Counted from the first letter of the stretch, positions 44,660 to 56,747 are shown. The stretch: 64,000 nt of DNA from Porphyra umbilicalis (GCA_002049455.2 KV918851.1:62001-126000); one strand, 5' to 3'. Notes: generated from the sequence alone by a model not told the origin. Made by a program: numbers and translations.

Positions 44660-45440
44660 ACTGCCGCAGGTGCTGTTCCAAACTTGGGGTCGTTAAATCC
44701 ATCGGGACCGAGACGGAGCCGCGCCGCGCGGACGTGACCGCATCCCCCGCAGAAGCGACGAGAGCACGGCGCGACACATGTGGCAACATTGCCGCTGCTG
44801 AACGTCACGAGCCAGAAGACCGAGTGGTAGAGCACCGACCACAGGACCGTCGACCCGTAATCCTCGCAGACGGCAAACTACGCAGCGTCAGCGCGCAGGC
44901 GCATGCGCGAGCAAAACGTGCTGGAGCTGACGCCCGAGGATGACAGCGCCTTCCGCAGCACCACGGTGTGTGAGCACGTGGTACTCCGAGACGATGTGGA
45001 CAGGAGGAGCGCGTTCTCGTGGCCCGAAAAACACGAGCACAAGAAGCCATCGCGACTCGACACCCACAGGATGCTCGAGTCACGCTTGCCCCCTCCTTGA
45101 CGTAGAACAATGGCCCGGGAGCGCGAGTTCTTGTCCCCAAACACACGGGCAGTGACGACCGCCGCCTGCTTGGTCATCGCACGAGTTGATGGCAGCCCGC
45201 AAGAGCGGCGGATGCATGCCACAAGCGCCTCTTCGACGTAATCCTCAACCAGCACGGCGTCGCGGCGCGTGCAGTCACGAGGAGCACGAGGTGCGGGGGG
45301 TTGACCGCTGCCCGCCACAAAGCTCCCTCCATCGTCGCTTGAGCCCCCGCCGGAAGCGTGCCCAACTTGACGTGCACCAGTAGCCCGGCGCAGCACAGCG
45401 ACCCATCGGCGTCGGCCGGTCAGGAGCGTCCCCGTCCTCG
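44660..45440 (-). CDS. KDZ transposon gene, N-terminal SWIM zinc-finger segment; frameshift and in-frame TAG
   Basis: Coding reads LVHVKLGTLPAGAQATMEG, shifts one base near 45262, then continues LVEDYVEEALVACIRRS and FLCSCFSGHEN with TTCSHT. This is the CxC...CxH ligand set of a SWIM zinc finger, common in KDZ- and MULE-type transposase genes. TAG at 44878-44880 lies between RADAA and FAVCEDYGSTVLW, with coding continuing in frame through a second Cys cluster (CVAPCSRRFCGGCGH). The 5' end is lost where a truncated gypsy copy begins at 45623. Confidence 0.5.
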
Positions 45441-45622
45441 ATCCGCCCCGACGCGCATTCTCAATCTGCTCGGCCCGCGAATGAGCCACTTGCCCGCCGC
45501 GAAGGACCTTGCCGTGATGATGATGCACGACCTGGCCGGGTGATGAAGGAGGCAGGTCCACTACACGACCTGCAAGTTCTTGCGCAGCCGCACGCGTGCT
45601 CACGAATGGGAAGGTCACACAT

Positions 45623-47304
45623 TTTGGTATCCTCCGATACGGAGTTCACGGCAATAACGGACGGACGGCATTCACGTGGCCGATACGGCTCAGCGCATTG
45701 CGCCGCAAAGTGACCGGGCTTTTTACAGTTGTAACAAATGTCGGTCCTCGACTGAGGCGACTCCTTCGGAGGAGGGGAACGGGACCGAGCCCGCAGTTGG
45801 GTAACCGGGAAGAAGCGGTCGACATTGGTATGCCGGGTTGGCATGGGCGACGCGTACGCCACCTGAGTCGTCTGAAGACGAGGCAGCTTAAGCGACAGGC
45901 GAAGCTTATTCGTTCCGTCCCAATACATCTGCGCGTCAGAGATGGTGTTCGCCAGCGTGCGTTTGGGGAACTGCCCGTCCAATAACCGGACATGAGATTG
46001 GACAATCTCGGACAAGCCATTGATGAATACATCCTTGACATCTTGAGCGTGGAACAGGCCGTCTAGGCGGTCGCACTGTGTCTTAACGCGGAGCCCAAAC
46101 GCTGTGGGCGACTCATTGTCGGGTTGACGCATTGTAATAATGTCGTGGTAGGCGGAGGCCATTACGGCGTGGGTGGCATACTTGGCTAGCAGCCAGTTAA
46201 TAGCAGCACCATAGAGACGGATCGCATAAGTGCAGTGCCCGGCCTTCGAGTTGAGGGCACTCGAGAAGGCTCGTTTAGCAGCGCCTGACAGGCGAAAGGC
46301 CAAGAGCGTGAGGGCTTGCCCATGCGTCAAGCCGGCTGCGTCTCATGCGCACCGAAAGGTTGTCAAGAAGGTGAATACACCGAGGGGGCTCGTGTCGGTA
46401 AACGGCTCTTGCCCTTGGAATGCGCCGTCCAGGCGGCGGCTCATCTTATGTGTTTCCTCCACTAGGGAGGGGGGCAGAGACAGATCACGTCGGATCAGGA
46501 AGTACGTACGATAGTCCAATAGGGACTCGAAGCGACTGTTGGAGGGTCGAATGAACTTTAGCCGATCGGGTTCTCGAACAGCTCCTTAGAGTCGGGACGA
46601 CCCTTGTACGGACCCGGGCGGGATCGCCGAGACGCGGCGTCCGATGACGTGTCCGAGGACTCGGAGCCGGAGTTCGACGACGGGGACGACGGGGAACCCG
46701 GGGATTCTCCGGAGTCGGATGACGACGAGGAAGTTGTCCCACTGGACGAGCTTGAATCGTTCGCGGCCGACATGTTGGCGTTCTCAACTGAGGATGTCGA
46801 GCGGGCCAACTTAGTCTCCTTGCGGATCTTACGCGCCTTCTTGCGAAGCTTACGCTCTTGATCCCGACGTTCGATCGCTTGGCAAGCTGCCTTCGGACAA
46901 GAGGAAGACGACTCGCCCCCCTTGGGGTCGATCTTGATCTATGTCTTTCTCTTCGTCCTGCGACTTGACTTTTCCGCCCAGGCATTGGACTCGATGTCCT
47001 CCTGGCGCAAAGCCTCCACGTCTGCGATCAGTTCGTCGTTTGATCCCGCTAACAAGCGGTTAGTCGCTTGTTGGGCCGTCAGACGGAGACGAAGTGTCTC
47101 CACCTCCGCCTTAAGGCTCTCCGCGTCACGCGGTTGGCCAGAGGCCGCCGCGTTCAACGCAGGTGATCCCGAGAGGGAACCACCTAGGGTGTTGGCGTCT
47201 CGCGTGTTCGCACGAACGCCTCCCGGCGGGACGTAGTCGGAAGGCAGGGCGCTGCCCCTACCCTTCCCATTGCCATGTGGCCCGTCGGCACCACCAGGGG
47301 TCAT
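45623..47304 (-). pseudogene. Ty3/gypsy gag remnant (copy A)
   Basis: Homologue of the intact gag at 60787-62520, about 90 percent similar by eye. It starts MTPGGADGP at 47304 and has a Ser/Asp-rich centre. The globular gag core runs from LTHGQALTLLAF to LKLPRLQ, and a CCHC zinc knuckle is present (CYNCKKPGHFAAQC). TAG at 46939-46941 stands where copy B has AAG (Lys). A one-base deletion near 46575 shifts the frame, and TGA 46343-46345 is shared with copy B. Homology ends abruptly at 45623, before pol, so only the 5' end of this element survives. Confidence 0.8.
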
Positions 47305-47529
47305 TGCTCAACCGGCAATGTGCCAACAGAAGCGCCCCGCGCTCCAATTGGGGATCACCACCCACGACGCCCAGCGTTGTGGCACACACAAGTGAGAGAC
47401 GCGCCCTGTGTTTCAAGCCAATGGATGCAATACCCGTCACCGTGCCACTTGGCAACAAGAGACAGCTCTCGGGCACCGCGTGCCGATGCACGCGGCAGGC
47501 AAGAGTATCACCTGCTGCTCCACCAACTG
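47305..47529. other. Leader between LTR and gag of gypsy copy A
   Basis: Equivalent to 62521-62743 of the complete element; ends beside the LTR in the same CTCCACCAA primer-binding-like sequence. No gene. Confidence 0.6.
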
Positions 47530-47709
47530 TGTGATTATTGACGTTGGTGAAATAACCAGAAAGTAGCGACCGACCGTAGACGCATTATTACAAGACGGAA
47601 GTAACCTCCCAAGGGGCGAGCCACAAATCAGTTCAATCCTCCACGTGAATACTGCCCAGTCAGGAGGGCTACCGGGCCCAATATCCAGATGTTAAGGAGA
47701 TGTGCTACA
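47530..47709 (-). repeat. 5' LTR of gypsy copy A, internally deleted
   Basis: 180 bp, homologous to both ends of the 386-bp LTRs at 52859 and 62744 but lacking about 206 bp in the middle. It keeps terminal TG...CA (TGTGATTATT to GTGCTACA). Confidence 0.75.
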
Positions 47710-47733
47710 GGCCCGACACGGCGCTGTCGGGCC
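47710..47733. other. Palindrome abutting the LTR
   Basis: GGCCCGACA, a 6-base loop, then TGTCGGGCC: 9-bp perfect arms. It begins at the first base after the LTR. Confidence 0.7.
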
Positions 47734-47743
47734 GCCGCGCAGC

Positions 47744-47750
47744 TATAAAA
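47744..47750 (+). promoter_or_regulatory. TATA box upstream of the Helitron gene
   Basis: TATAAAA in GC-rich DNA, about 405 bases before the ATG at 48155. It may serve the Helitron gene; an intron or long leader would lie between. Confidence 0.4.
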
Positions 47751-47800
47751 GCGGTGCTCCGGTTCGGTCTCTGGCCGTCCTGCTGATACTCCCCAACCCC

Positions 47801-47830
47801 ATGCGCCGGAGGGGGGTCCCCCCGGCGCAT
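47801..47830. other. Strong hairpin
   Basis: ATGCGCCGG ... CCGGCGCAT with a G6/C6 inner stem, followed by TTTTT. It could block transcription or mark an element end; no function assigned. Confidence 0.6.
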
Positions 47831-48154
47831 TTTTGGGTTCCCACTGCGATCCCCCACTCCCGTTGCTTGCCCTACAACTTGATTTTTCTATCACAGTTCC
47901 GAACCGCCGACCAACCGAGCACGTCACGCGATCAAGCAGTGAGATTGTTGCCGTTGCCCGAAATCTGTCGTCGCGTCGAGAACATTTGGCTTGGCCTGCT
48001 GTGAAAAGTTCGCCCGCTTGAGAATTTAGGAATTAAATTGCAGCACTTTTCGAATTTTTTATGTCGACCGGCACCCTATTTTCATAGCGCCTCTTCGCTG
48101 AGATGTTCTGGTATCGGGAACCACGGGCGCACAATTGAACCGATTTCTTCTGCA

Positions 48155-51100
48155 ATGGATTACAACCGCAGTCGACGTCTCGCCCGTGAGCGAATTTCCG
48201 CCGTGCGGGCAGGACGTCGGGCGGCCGCGGAGGTTGCCGCCACGGCACGCGACGAGCGTCTCGCCCGAGAACGGATTGCCGCCATGCGGGAAAGCCGTCG
48301 GGCGGCCGCGGAGGCTGTCGCCGCGGCACGTGACGAGCGGCCCGCCCGTGAGGAGACTGCCGCTATGCAGGAAAGACGTCAGGCGGCCGCGGAGGCTGTC
48401 ACCAGGGCACGAGAAGGGCATCGGCCAGCCCCTGGGGCTGCCGCTGGGGCGGCCGGTGTGGGGACCCCGCCACATCCAATTCCGCGCGGTCAACAACTGA
48501 TTGCCACCCGTGGGATGGGCGTGGTGGCCGGCGTTGGTGCAGCATCTGGAAGCGGGGCGGGGGTTGGAAGTTCCGGGGGCGGCCGGGCGCATGCAGGCGC
48601 GCCTGCTGGGGCGGCCACGGAAGAGGAGGATGGTGAGGTGGATGCTTTGGACGACGGTGCGCCATTGCGGCCGCGTGGTGCTTACGGCGAGGAGATCTTC
48701 GCTGGCGACGCGAGCCGCGTGCCGGACGCCTCGGGCTTTGGCGGCATGACCGTCGTGTGCATACATTGCCACGCGCTTCACTGGCCGGGAGAGAGACTTG
48801 CCGCATCGAGCCTGTCAAACCCTCGGTTCGGAAAGTGCTGCTCTGGCGGTAATGCTATCCTTCCGGCCATGCCCGACCCGCCCGAGCCGCTGCGGACATG
48901 GGACGAGGCCGCGACGCCTGCGGCCCGCGACATGCTGAGCCACGTGCGACTGCTCAACAACGCGACGTCTTTGACTTCCATGAAGGCGCGGCGTCCACAG
49001 GCATTGCCCGGATCGAGCAACTATGATCCGAGCGCTCGACTAGACGGCCAGCGCACGCACGTTGTTGGCCCGATGCTTGCGAGCGGCGGCCACGAGGCGT
49101 CGTTCTTGCAGGCGTACTTTCTAGACAGAGCGGAGAACGAATCGCGCTTGGCCGACGTATGTCGCGCGATGGGAGGTGCTGTGGATGCGGCGGGCGGGGC
49201 TGGCGGCGCGCACGGGCGCGTTTCTGTGTCACGGCTGACGGTTGAGGGAGGGCAGCTCCTTTTTGGGCTGCAGCAGCTGGATGGTATGCTGAAGGAGCGG
49301 AACGTGCTCATCCGAGAGTTTCGGACTGCTCGAGAGCGTGTGCAAGCAATTGAGGCGGCGGCTGGCGGCGCGCCCATCCCGTCTCTGCGTGTCGTGATTA
49401 GCGAGGACGCGCGGCCCGAAGGAGCAGACGTTCGAGTGTATAACGCCCCGACATCGGAGGAGGCGGCGGTCGTACTGCCTTTGACGGACTTGGAGGCGGC
49501 GCATCAGGACGCGGGGGGGGCGTGGAACCGTGAGCTGGTGCTGCAGGTCCGATTGCAGCCGGGGACAGGCGCACCAGGAGCCCGCCCGGCGGCGGTCTTG
49601 CGCAAGATCAAGCCGACGAGCCGCTTTTACGAACCCGCACAGTACCCGATCATCTTCCCTCTGGGAACACACGGGTGGTATGCTGGCATAAGGCAGACTG
49701 TACGGGACCGGGCGCTTACCGCGCTTGACTACGTGGCGTATTATCTGTTCACGCGAGACGTCGCGTTCAACTACCTGCACCGCCTCAATCGTCTCTTTGG
49801 CGTCTACAATGTAGATATGTATGTGCGGGTGGAGCACGCGCGGTTGGAGTACCGGCGGCACAATCAGAAGCGGCTCCGGTGCAAGGGCTACAGCCGCTTC
49901 TTGGACGTGGTGTAGCCTGGCGCTCCGTTGACGGGTGGGATTGGCAGGGGTGTGCTTTTGAAACCTTCCTTCACGGGCGGCGCGCGGTACTATCTGGAGA
50001 AGTACGCGGATGCGATGGCGGTCGTACGCGCCCTCGGGCACCCGGCCCTCTTCATCAATTTCACGTGCAACCCCAACTGGAAGGAGATACACGAAGCGCT
50101 GCTGCCTCAGCAGTCATCGCACGACCGACCCGACATTGTGGCGCGCGTGTTCCACTTGAAGCTGAAGCAGCTGTTGACAGAGTTGACGACTGATGGTGTG
50201 TTTGGCAAGTGCACCGGCCATGTGGCCACCATTGAGTTCCAGAAGCGTGGTCTGCAGCACGTGCACATCCTGCTCTTCCTGAAATCGGCGTCCCGCCAGC
50301 AGTCTGCTGACGTGTATGACCGGTACATCTCGGCTGCGATTCCGAGCGATGCGGCGAACCAGACGCTTCGTACGAGCGTGCTTCGGCACATGGTTCACGG
50401 GCCGTGCGTGGGGCACAACCCCGTGGTGCCTTGCGTGCAACCGGACGGGACATGCTCCAAGTACTACCCGCGGGACTTTGCGCCGCAATCTGTGGACGGG
50501 AAAGGGCCATACCCTATGTACCGGCGGCGCTTGCCAGAGGAGGGTGGGCAGCGAGCTACTCCGTCTCACCCAGGCGTCATGACGGAGATCGACAACCAGT
50601 GGATTGGGCCGTACTCGCCGTATCTGATGTCTGTATTTGACTGCCACTGCAGCGTGGAGATCTGCAGCAACGTGCGCGCCGTGAAGTTCCTCATCAAGTA
50701 CGTGTGCAAGGGGCCAGACCGCGCGATGGTTCGTATTGTTCGCACCGGAGAACAAGGGGGGGACGCGGAGGAGGCCGAGCAGCAGCAGCCGATCGACGAG
50801 ATCCAGGTCTTTTTCGAAGCGCGCTTTATCGGAGACAGCGAGGCGGCTTGGCGGACGTTGACGTCTGACATGGTGTACCACTTTCCGGCTGTCATGAAGC
50901 TGGCAGTGCACCTGAAGAATGAGCAGCCCGTGTACTTTGACGACGGCGGTGAGGAGGCGGCAGTGAGTGGTCCGGCGCGCGACACCACCTTGATCGCATT
51001 CTTCAACCTCAACTCGGCGCCCGGTGACTACATTGAGCCGGCGGCCGATACCTTGCTTTACGCCGACGTGCCGGGCTTCTTCGCGTGGCAACAACGGACG

Positions 51101-52858
51101 CGTAAGTGATAGAGGCGTGTGCGCGGTACTGGGGCCTCTCAGACGCCCCTCATGGTTGGGCGCGTGCCTGGACTCTCTCCCGCAATCGGCAATGTCTACT
51201 ACCTGCGTATGCGGCCGTACTGTGTGCGTGGACTGCACAACGTATTCGATTTGCGGACGTACGAGAGCGTTGCGTACCCGACCTTTGAGGCGATCTGCCT
51301 TGCGCGTGGCATGCTGGCCGGCGATGGCGCTTTGGATGCGGCAATGGCAGAGGCCGACCTGGAAAAGATGCCGTACCAGCTCCGCGCCTTATTCGCATGC
51401 CTGTTGGTGCATTGCGATGTGCCTGACCCCACTTTCGTGCTTGACCGCCACTACGTTGCAATTGCAGCAGACGAGACCCGTCGGTTGACGACGCGACAGG
51501 CTCAAGGCCTTGACTTGTACGCGACGGATGCTGGTACGCGGCGGTATGTGCTGCTGTAGATTGACCGACGGCTGATGGGGATGGGGCGGCGTCTGACAAA
51601 CTTTGCGCTTCCATTTCCGCGGGCGTCAACTGGGGCTGAGGGAGCACCGATCGACTTTCTGGGAGAGCCGGCGGTAGCAGTGGTCGGCGCTGGCGCGGCT
51701 GCGAGCATTCGGGCACCGGCTTTGGCGAGGGAGCTCCTGTCAAAGAAGCAATAGCTGCTGGCCTTGGTGGCCCAGAGAGAGCCGACACACCAGCCGAGCC
51801 AGCGGGAAGCGTGGGAAGCAGTGCGAGACGCGCTGGACGAGCACCGCGGCGAGCGCGTCTTTTTGGAAGCCCCGGGCGGTTGTGGCAGGACGTACGTGGC
51901 CGAGATGATGCTGTCGTAACGTCGTGGCAAAGGCCACGTCGGCCTTGCGGTCGCGTCGAGCGGCATTGCGGTGACACTTATGCCACTTGGGCGCACAGCG
52001 CATGGCCGCTTCAAGATCCCCCGTCAACGTCGACATTGACACGATTTGCAACATCCCGCGACAGGGCGAGCTGGCGCATATCCTACGGCAAACGCAGCTG
52101 ATTGTGTGGGACGAGGCAGCCATGGGCCTCCGCCACTGCTTTGAGGCTGTGGAGCGCAGCATCTGTCATGTGCATGGCGACGAAGGCGCTTCACGCATCG
52201 TGTGGGTGGCTTCGGGGGACCTTCGACAGGTCTTCTCGGCTGTGCGCCGCGGCTCTGTGGAGCAGATTGTGAGTTCCTCGCTGCGCAAGTCGCCACTTTG
52301 GCCGTCTTTTCGGCAACTGCTGATGACGGTGAACATGTGTGTTCAGCGGCTTTCGAGCGTCGGTCAGGCGGCACAGTCGAGCCTGTTTGACAGCTTTGTG
52401 CGGTGGGTTCTCTCCATCGGAGATGGCACTGTGCACCCCGTGGCACAACTTCGCGCTGAGGAGGAGGCGTCGCAGGGCGCATTCGTCAAGCCGTCGGGTG
52501 TCGACGCGGCCCTTGAAGTGCAGCTGCGGCGGCGCTTGCCAACTTTGGGTGCGCGGGCCGCGCCACGTCGGAAATGTGCCGGCCAATCCGCGGTTCAGCT
52601 TTGCACGACGGCAATACGGATTCCGCGGCTGATGGGCATGCCCAAGGGAGCGGCATGTTGGGCATGATGGCGTGGGTTTTTCCCGACTTTGCGGCGGTCG
52701 ACGCGACCGACGCAGATGCGTCGTCCGCGTTGGGCAAGCGCATGATTCTAACGCCCCTCAACCGGGACGTGGCGGTGCTCAACAACATGGCTATCGACCT
52801 GTTCCCGGGCGATATGAGGGAGTACCTGAGCATGGACACGGTCGTGGACGAGGGCAGT
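48155..52858 (+). CDS. Helitron Rep-helicase, first part, interrupted by a retrotransposon; several in-frame stops
   Basis: From ATG 48155 three or four 27-residue Ala/Arg repeats (81-bp units, 48160-48420) lead into the Helitron-like N domain. TAG 49913 follows FLDVV. The Rep core has FINFTCNPNW, the HUH-type KRGLQHVHILLF (50246-50272) and the tyrosine motif FLIKYVCKG, in which the first Tyr of the usual Yx3Y is Phe (50687). TGA 51107 and TAG 51110 lie in TRK**RR, where Helitrons have a W. TAG 51557, TAG 51752 and TAA 51917 follow in the same frame. The Pif1-type helicase has APGGCGRT (Walker Lys to Arg at 51887), GLAVASSGIA, VWDEAAM, ASGDLRQ and ILTPLNRDV. A run of five C at 52018-52022 marks a one-base shift, and the helicase frame changes again between 52500 and 52660. 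Helitrons replicate by rolling circle. Confidence 0.85.
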
Positions 52859-53244
52859 TGTAGGATGAATGACGTTGGTTAACTAACCAGTAAATGGCGA
52901 CCGACCGTAGACGCGCGATAAAGCGAACACTATCGCCTTAGAGGCGAGGAAGAAGAACCTTTGTTCGTGCAATATCCGATGGGGAGCCGGAGGTGCCGAC
53001 GACGGCGAACCCCGGTCCCATGGTGCTTTTATTATCAGACGGTAAAGGGGCGGGGTCGATCGACCGAGCGATCCTAAAGATCGAATAACCACCAAAATAG
53101 AGACGATAAAAAAAAGGACAGATATACAAGACGGAAGTAACCTCCCAAAGGGCGATCCACAAGTCAGTTCAATCCTCCACGTGAATACTGACTAGTCAAG
53201 GGGGCTACCGGCTCAATATCCGAATATTAAGGAGATATGCTACA
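52859..53244 (-). repeat. 3' LTR of the gypsy element
   Basis: 386 bp, TGTAGGATG to ATGCTACA on the plus strand. It pairs with 62744-63129. The adjacent internal sequence has no obvious polypurine tract. Confidence 0.9.
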
Positions 53245-54069
53245 TACCCATGTGATGAGATTCGAGCCGTCCCGGCGAGTGGGCGCAGATCGACTGATCC
53301 GGCACCACGAACGCCACAAGTGGCAACCAATCGGGGCGTCGCATAACAACGCGCGAAGGGGTGTGTGGGCGTTATGCCATGGCCGTCGCCTGCAAAGGGG
53401 ATCGGGGAGACCCCTGACACTCTCGCGCGAGGCGGGGGGATGGAGCCCGCGGCCCGAACGGTCGCGAGCGGCTCAGAATGGCCGATGCGTGCCGGGGGCC
53501 AGGGGGCGCGGGTGGGCAGCCTCTGGGCACCCACGGGGCGGCAGTGCCCGCGCAGGCACGAGATCGGCCCCTATGGGGGGGGGAAAGTGGCCGGGCTTGC
53601 GTGCCGCAGAGGGCACAGCCAGGGGCAGCTGGGCGTGCCTCTGGGATCTCCCCATGGTATACATACCGGGGGGTTGGGGGACGGCGAGCGCCTGTCCGGT
53701 TCCGCATGCCATTAGGCGTCCGGGTTGAGTAGCCCAGTTGGGCAGGTTGCGGGTGGCCTGCGCTTGCGCACTTTGTTGACCTCTGGGTCCCTCGTCCGCC
53801 GTGCTCCAACCGTCGCGAGGCGAGGCTGTCACGGCCTTGCCGTCGGCGGGGGGGGGTCGTTGCGCTTTGGCGCACACGGTGGGCGGGGGGACGGGGTCAG
53901 GCTCATAGCCACGGAGGAGTTGGTTGCGCGGCTTGTGCACAGCCGGTTGACCTGTAGGTCGTCGGGAGGAGGGTGTGGACTTGTGCCGGTGAGGGGCGTG
54001 CGAGAAAGCGCGGCGGTGGCCAAGGTCTTTTGCCCGCCGCGGCGTGCCGATGGCAAGTTCAAGGCCAAG
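53245..54069. other. Stretch between 3' LTR and the antisense gene
   Basis: GC-rich DNA with no retroelement similarity. An open plus-strand frame begins near 53725 without ATG. The absence of a polypurine tract beside the LTR suggests that foreign DNA lies here. Confidence 0.4.
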
Positions 54070-56118
54070 ATGGCGGGCGGAGGCAGCGACGTTCAGATGG
54101 CCGACGCGGCCGGCGCGGCGGGCAGCGGTGCCAATGGCGCGGGCAGCCCAGTGGGGCGGGCCGGGTCAGAGGCGAGCGTCCGCTCGGGGTTGCGGCGCGA
54201 CGAGTCATCAGCCGACAATGGGCGGGACATGCACGGGGGCGACTACCCCGATGGGGCGGACGACCAAGAGGCGGAGCCGCCGCTCGTCGAGGGGGCGGGG
54301 CCATCGCCCATCCGGCGCACGTATTTCAGTCCTCCGTCCCTTGGGACCCGCGACGGTATCCCAGTCATGAGCGACGATGTCCTCATAGACGCGGCGACGA
54401 ACAACCGCCGCGTGGCTTTAGTTCTTGTTGAATAAGGCCACTGGGGCGTCCCGCCGGGGTTCATTGACATCCTAAACGGGGTCCCGGATGATCATGTTGA
54501 CGCCGTCGCGGCGGAGGTACATGGCAACGCCAACTACGGCAGCCAAGGCGAGGCGCGGCAGGCCTATGAGGTCCTGGCCTATGCCAACGAGTTGGTCCGT
54601 TACGGACGTCCGTTCCACGACCTCCACACGCGTCTTTACGCTTGGGCCGTCTTGTTCCCGGTCCACCAGATGGGGACATTTGAGGTTGCCGCCAACAACT
54701 TTGGGCGGCTGCGTCGAGCTTGGCCGGAGGCCGTCTTCCGGTCGCGCCGTACGGCCGCAGAGTTGTCGGTGCCCTTTTCCCAGGAGGCAGGCATGGAGGA
54801 CTACCTCGACGGGCTCATCGAGGCGGCCCGTGAGGCGGAACATGCCGTGGAGGAGAAGTTTGACGCGCGTACATTGGCGTTGACTTCTCCCTTTCGGGCG
54901 CCGAGCTATGCTCCCGCCCATCGGCGCGCTCACAACGCGGCTCGCATTACGAGCCGCGGGCTGCTTCCCACCGCTTGGTGTTCCGGTGTTATCCGGGCGC
55001 CACGTCATTCCGACCTGTCACGGTGGTTCCCGCGTTACCCCCGCTGGTGGTTAAACCGCGGGGTGTGGATGGAGATGCCTTACGCACTGTCGTATATGGC
55101 TCATAAGCTGGTGGACGAGTTCAGTGCCGTTTGGCAAATCGTCAACGCGGAGTATTATTACTTCCTCGCGGCCGGGTGGGTACACACCCTGTTGACGGAC
55201 AAGGTCTTTGCCTGGCTCGATGCCAAGGCGCTGAAGCGGATGTCCCGATTGGACCTGCACCGCATGGCCAGTGGGCCGGGTGGCCAGGCCATGCTGGATA
55301 CCTTCCACAAGATGCACAAGGCCACGGAGGTCTTCCCGTGGACCATTGTGGTCAAGGACGTCATCCGACGGGACACGCAGACTCGCGCTGCGCGCCAAGT
55401 GCACGTCCATTTGGACTCGATGGCGGAGTACAAGTTCATGCTGAACCACCCTTGTCGGGGTTCTGCGTGTCTTCCCGTCGGGGGCGGGGGGTTGGATGAC
55501 GATGGGGATACGCCCAAGGCAGCAGCTCAAAGAAACGCAGGCTTTGTGCGCCAAAGGACGCGGGCGGCCAGTGGGCCTTCGCGTCGGGCGGCCTCGCCTA
55601 GCCGTCGGTCGCTTTCGCCGGTGCGCGAGACGCGCGTCACGGCCGCGTCCGGTGGACATGGGCGTCCGGGCCAAGAGGACGTGTGGACTTCGCCAGAGGC
55701 GTTTCAGGCGGCGGTGGCCTTGTTTGGCGACGGGCCGAGCCGTCGTATGGACGGGCAGCGCGTGCCTCGTGGCGTCGGGGCGGCCGCTCTGGCGTCGGCG
55801 TGGAACCGCCAGACGGAGGCGTTGCGCCGAGCCGTGCGTGATGCCCACGGCTATGTCCTTGAGGACGCCATGCCGGTGTTGGCTCGTGCTATGAGCGTGG
55901 CCGCAGACTCGGCGTCTGCCTTCGACCTATTCACCCAGGAGGTCGAACGTCTGCGCCAAATGGCGGCGGTGCCTCCCTCGCCTGTGCGTTTCGACGCGCG
56001 CGATATCCTCGGCCGGCGTCACAGCCGTGACGACGAGGACGAGGAGGAGTCCCCGCGCAATATGCGCCGTCGCAGTTCGTCGGTGGACGGGGGCAGCCGG
56101 GGGCACTTCCGCAACTAG
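54070..56118 (+). CDS. Unknown protein encoded antisense within the gypsy element; in-frame TAA
   Basis: ATG 54070 starts an acidic, Gly/Ala-rich N-terminus. TAA 54433-54435 follows VALVLVE, and the frame continues GHWGVPPGFIDILNGVP without change to TAG 56116-56118, 682 codons in all. The middle (about 54590-55440) looks globular: HDLHTRLYAWAVLFPVHQMG, LSYMAHKLVDEFSAVWQIV and KVFAWLDAKALKRM. The C-terminus is Ser/Arg-rich then acidic (DDEDEEESPRNMRRR). No known domain is recognised; it might be a structural or accessory protein, or captured host sequence. It lies between pol and the 3' LTR, opposite to gag-pol, where some LTR elements keep an antisense gene. Confidence 0.6.
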
Positions 56119-56747
56119 GCGGTTGGTCTTAGACCGGTGTCGGCGAGACTTGTGTCTTTGCTTTGTTTGGCGTGTTATTACTGCCGGTGCCCGTCGGCAG
56201 GTGATGCTGTGGCGGTGTTATATACACCTTGCCCGCTCATGGGGTGCTGTCGTTTGGACAGAGAGGGTTTGGCTTCTGTAGCACTGTTGGTTGTCCTGTT
56301 AAAGTGAAAGGCAACAAGTGCCCATGTGGTCATATCATTCTGGTCTTTTGGCGAGTGGGGGAGTACCTCGTGCGATGCACAAGCCGATTTGGCGTCGGCG
56401 TACCAGGGGGCGCATTCCCAGCTGGGGGCTATAAGCGTCGCCTGTGTACTTCGGTCCATGACCTAACCACCACGGTTGAGGACCTGATGTACCAAAGGTA
56501 ACAGTAGCCCGTCAGGCTAGGATCCAACCCCTTGGGTAACAGGCGCGGGAGGCGCGTCATTGCCCTGTAAGGACGGGGGGCAGGGCCACACATAGGTGTA
56601 CGGCCCATGCCACTCCGACAGCTCGGCGGAACGCCGAAGAGCCAACCAGGGGTCGTAGGAGATATTACGCGTCCGTTCGGGTAATGTCAGCCGAACCCAA
56701 CAAATCGGTAAAGTCTCCTGAACCGAATTCGATTTATTAATCGTAAT
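56119..56747. other. Region between antisense gene and end of pol
   Basis: About 630 bases without a supported gene; probably the convergent 3' untranslated parts of the antisense gene and pol. Confidence 0.4.

Noticed and set aside
51107-51112. UGA as selenocysteine
   Set aside because: The position fits Trp in Helitron relatives, a UAG follows directly, and no SECIS element was seen.
53245-53260. Polypurine tract of the gypsy element
   Set aside because: The bases inside the 3' LTR are mixed on the coding strand.
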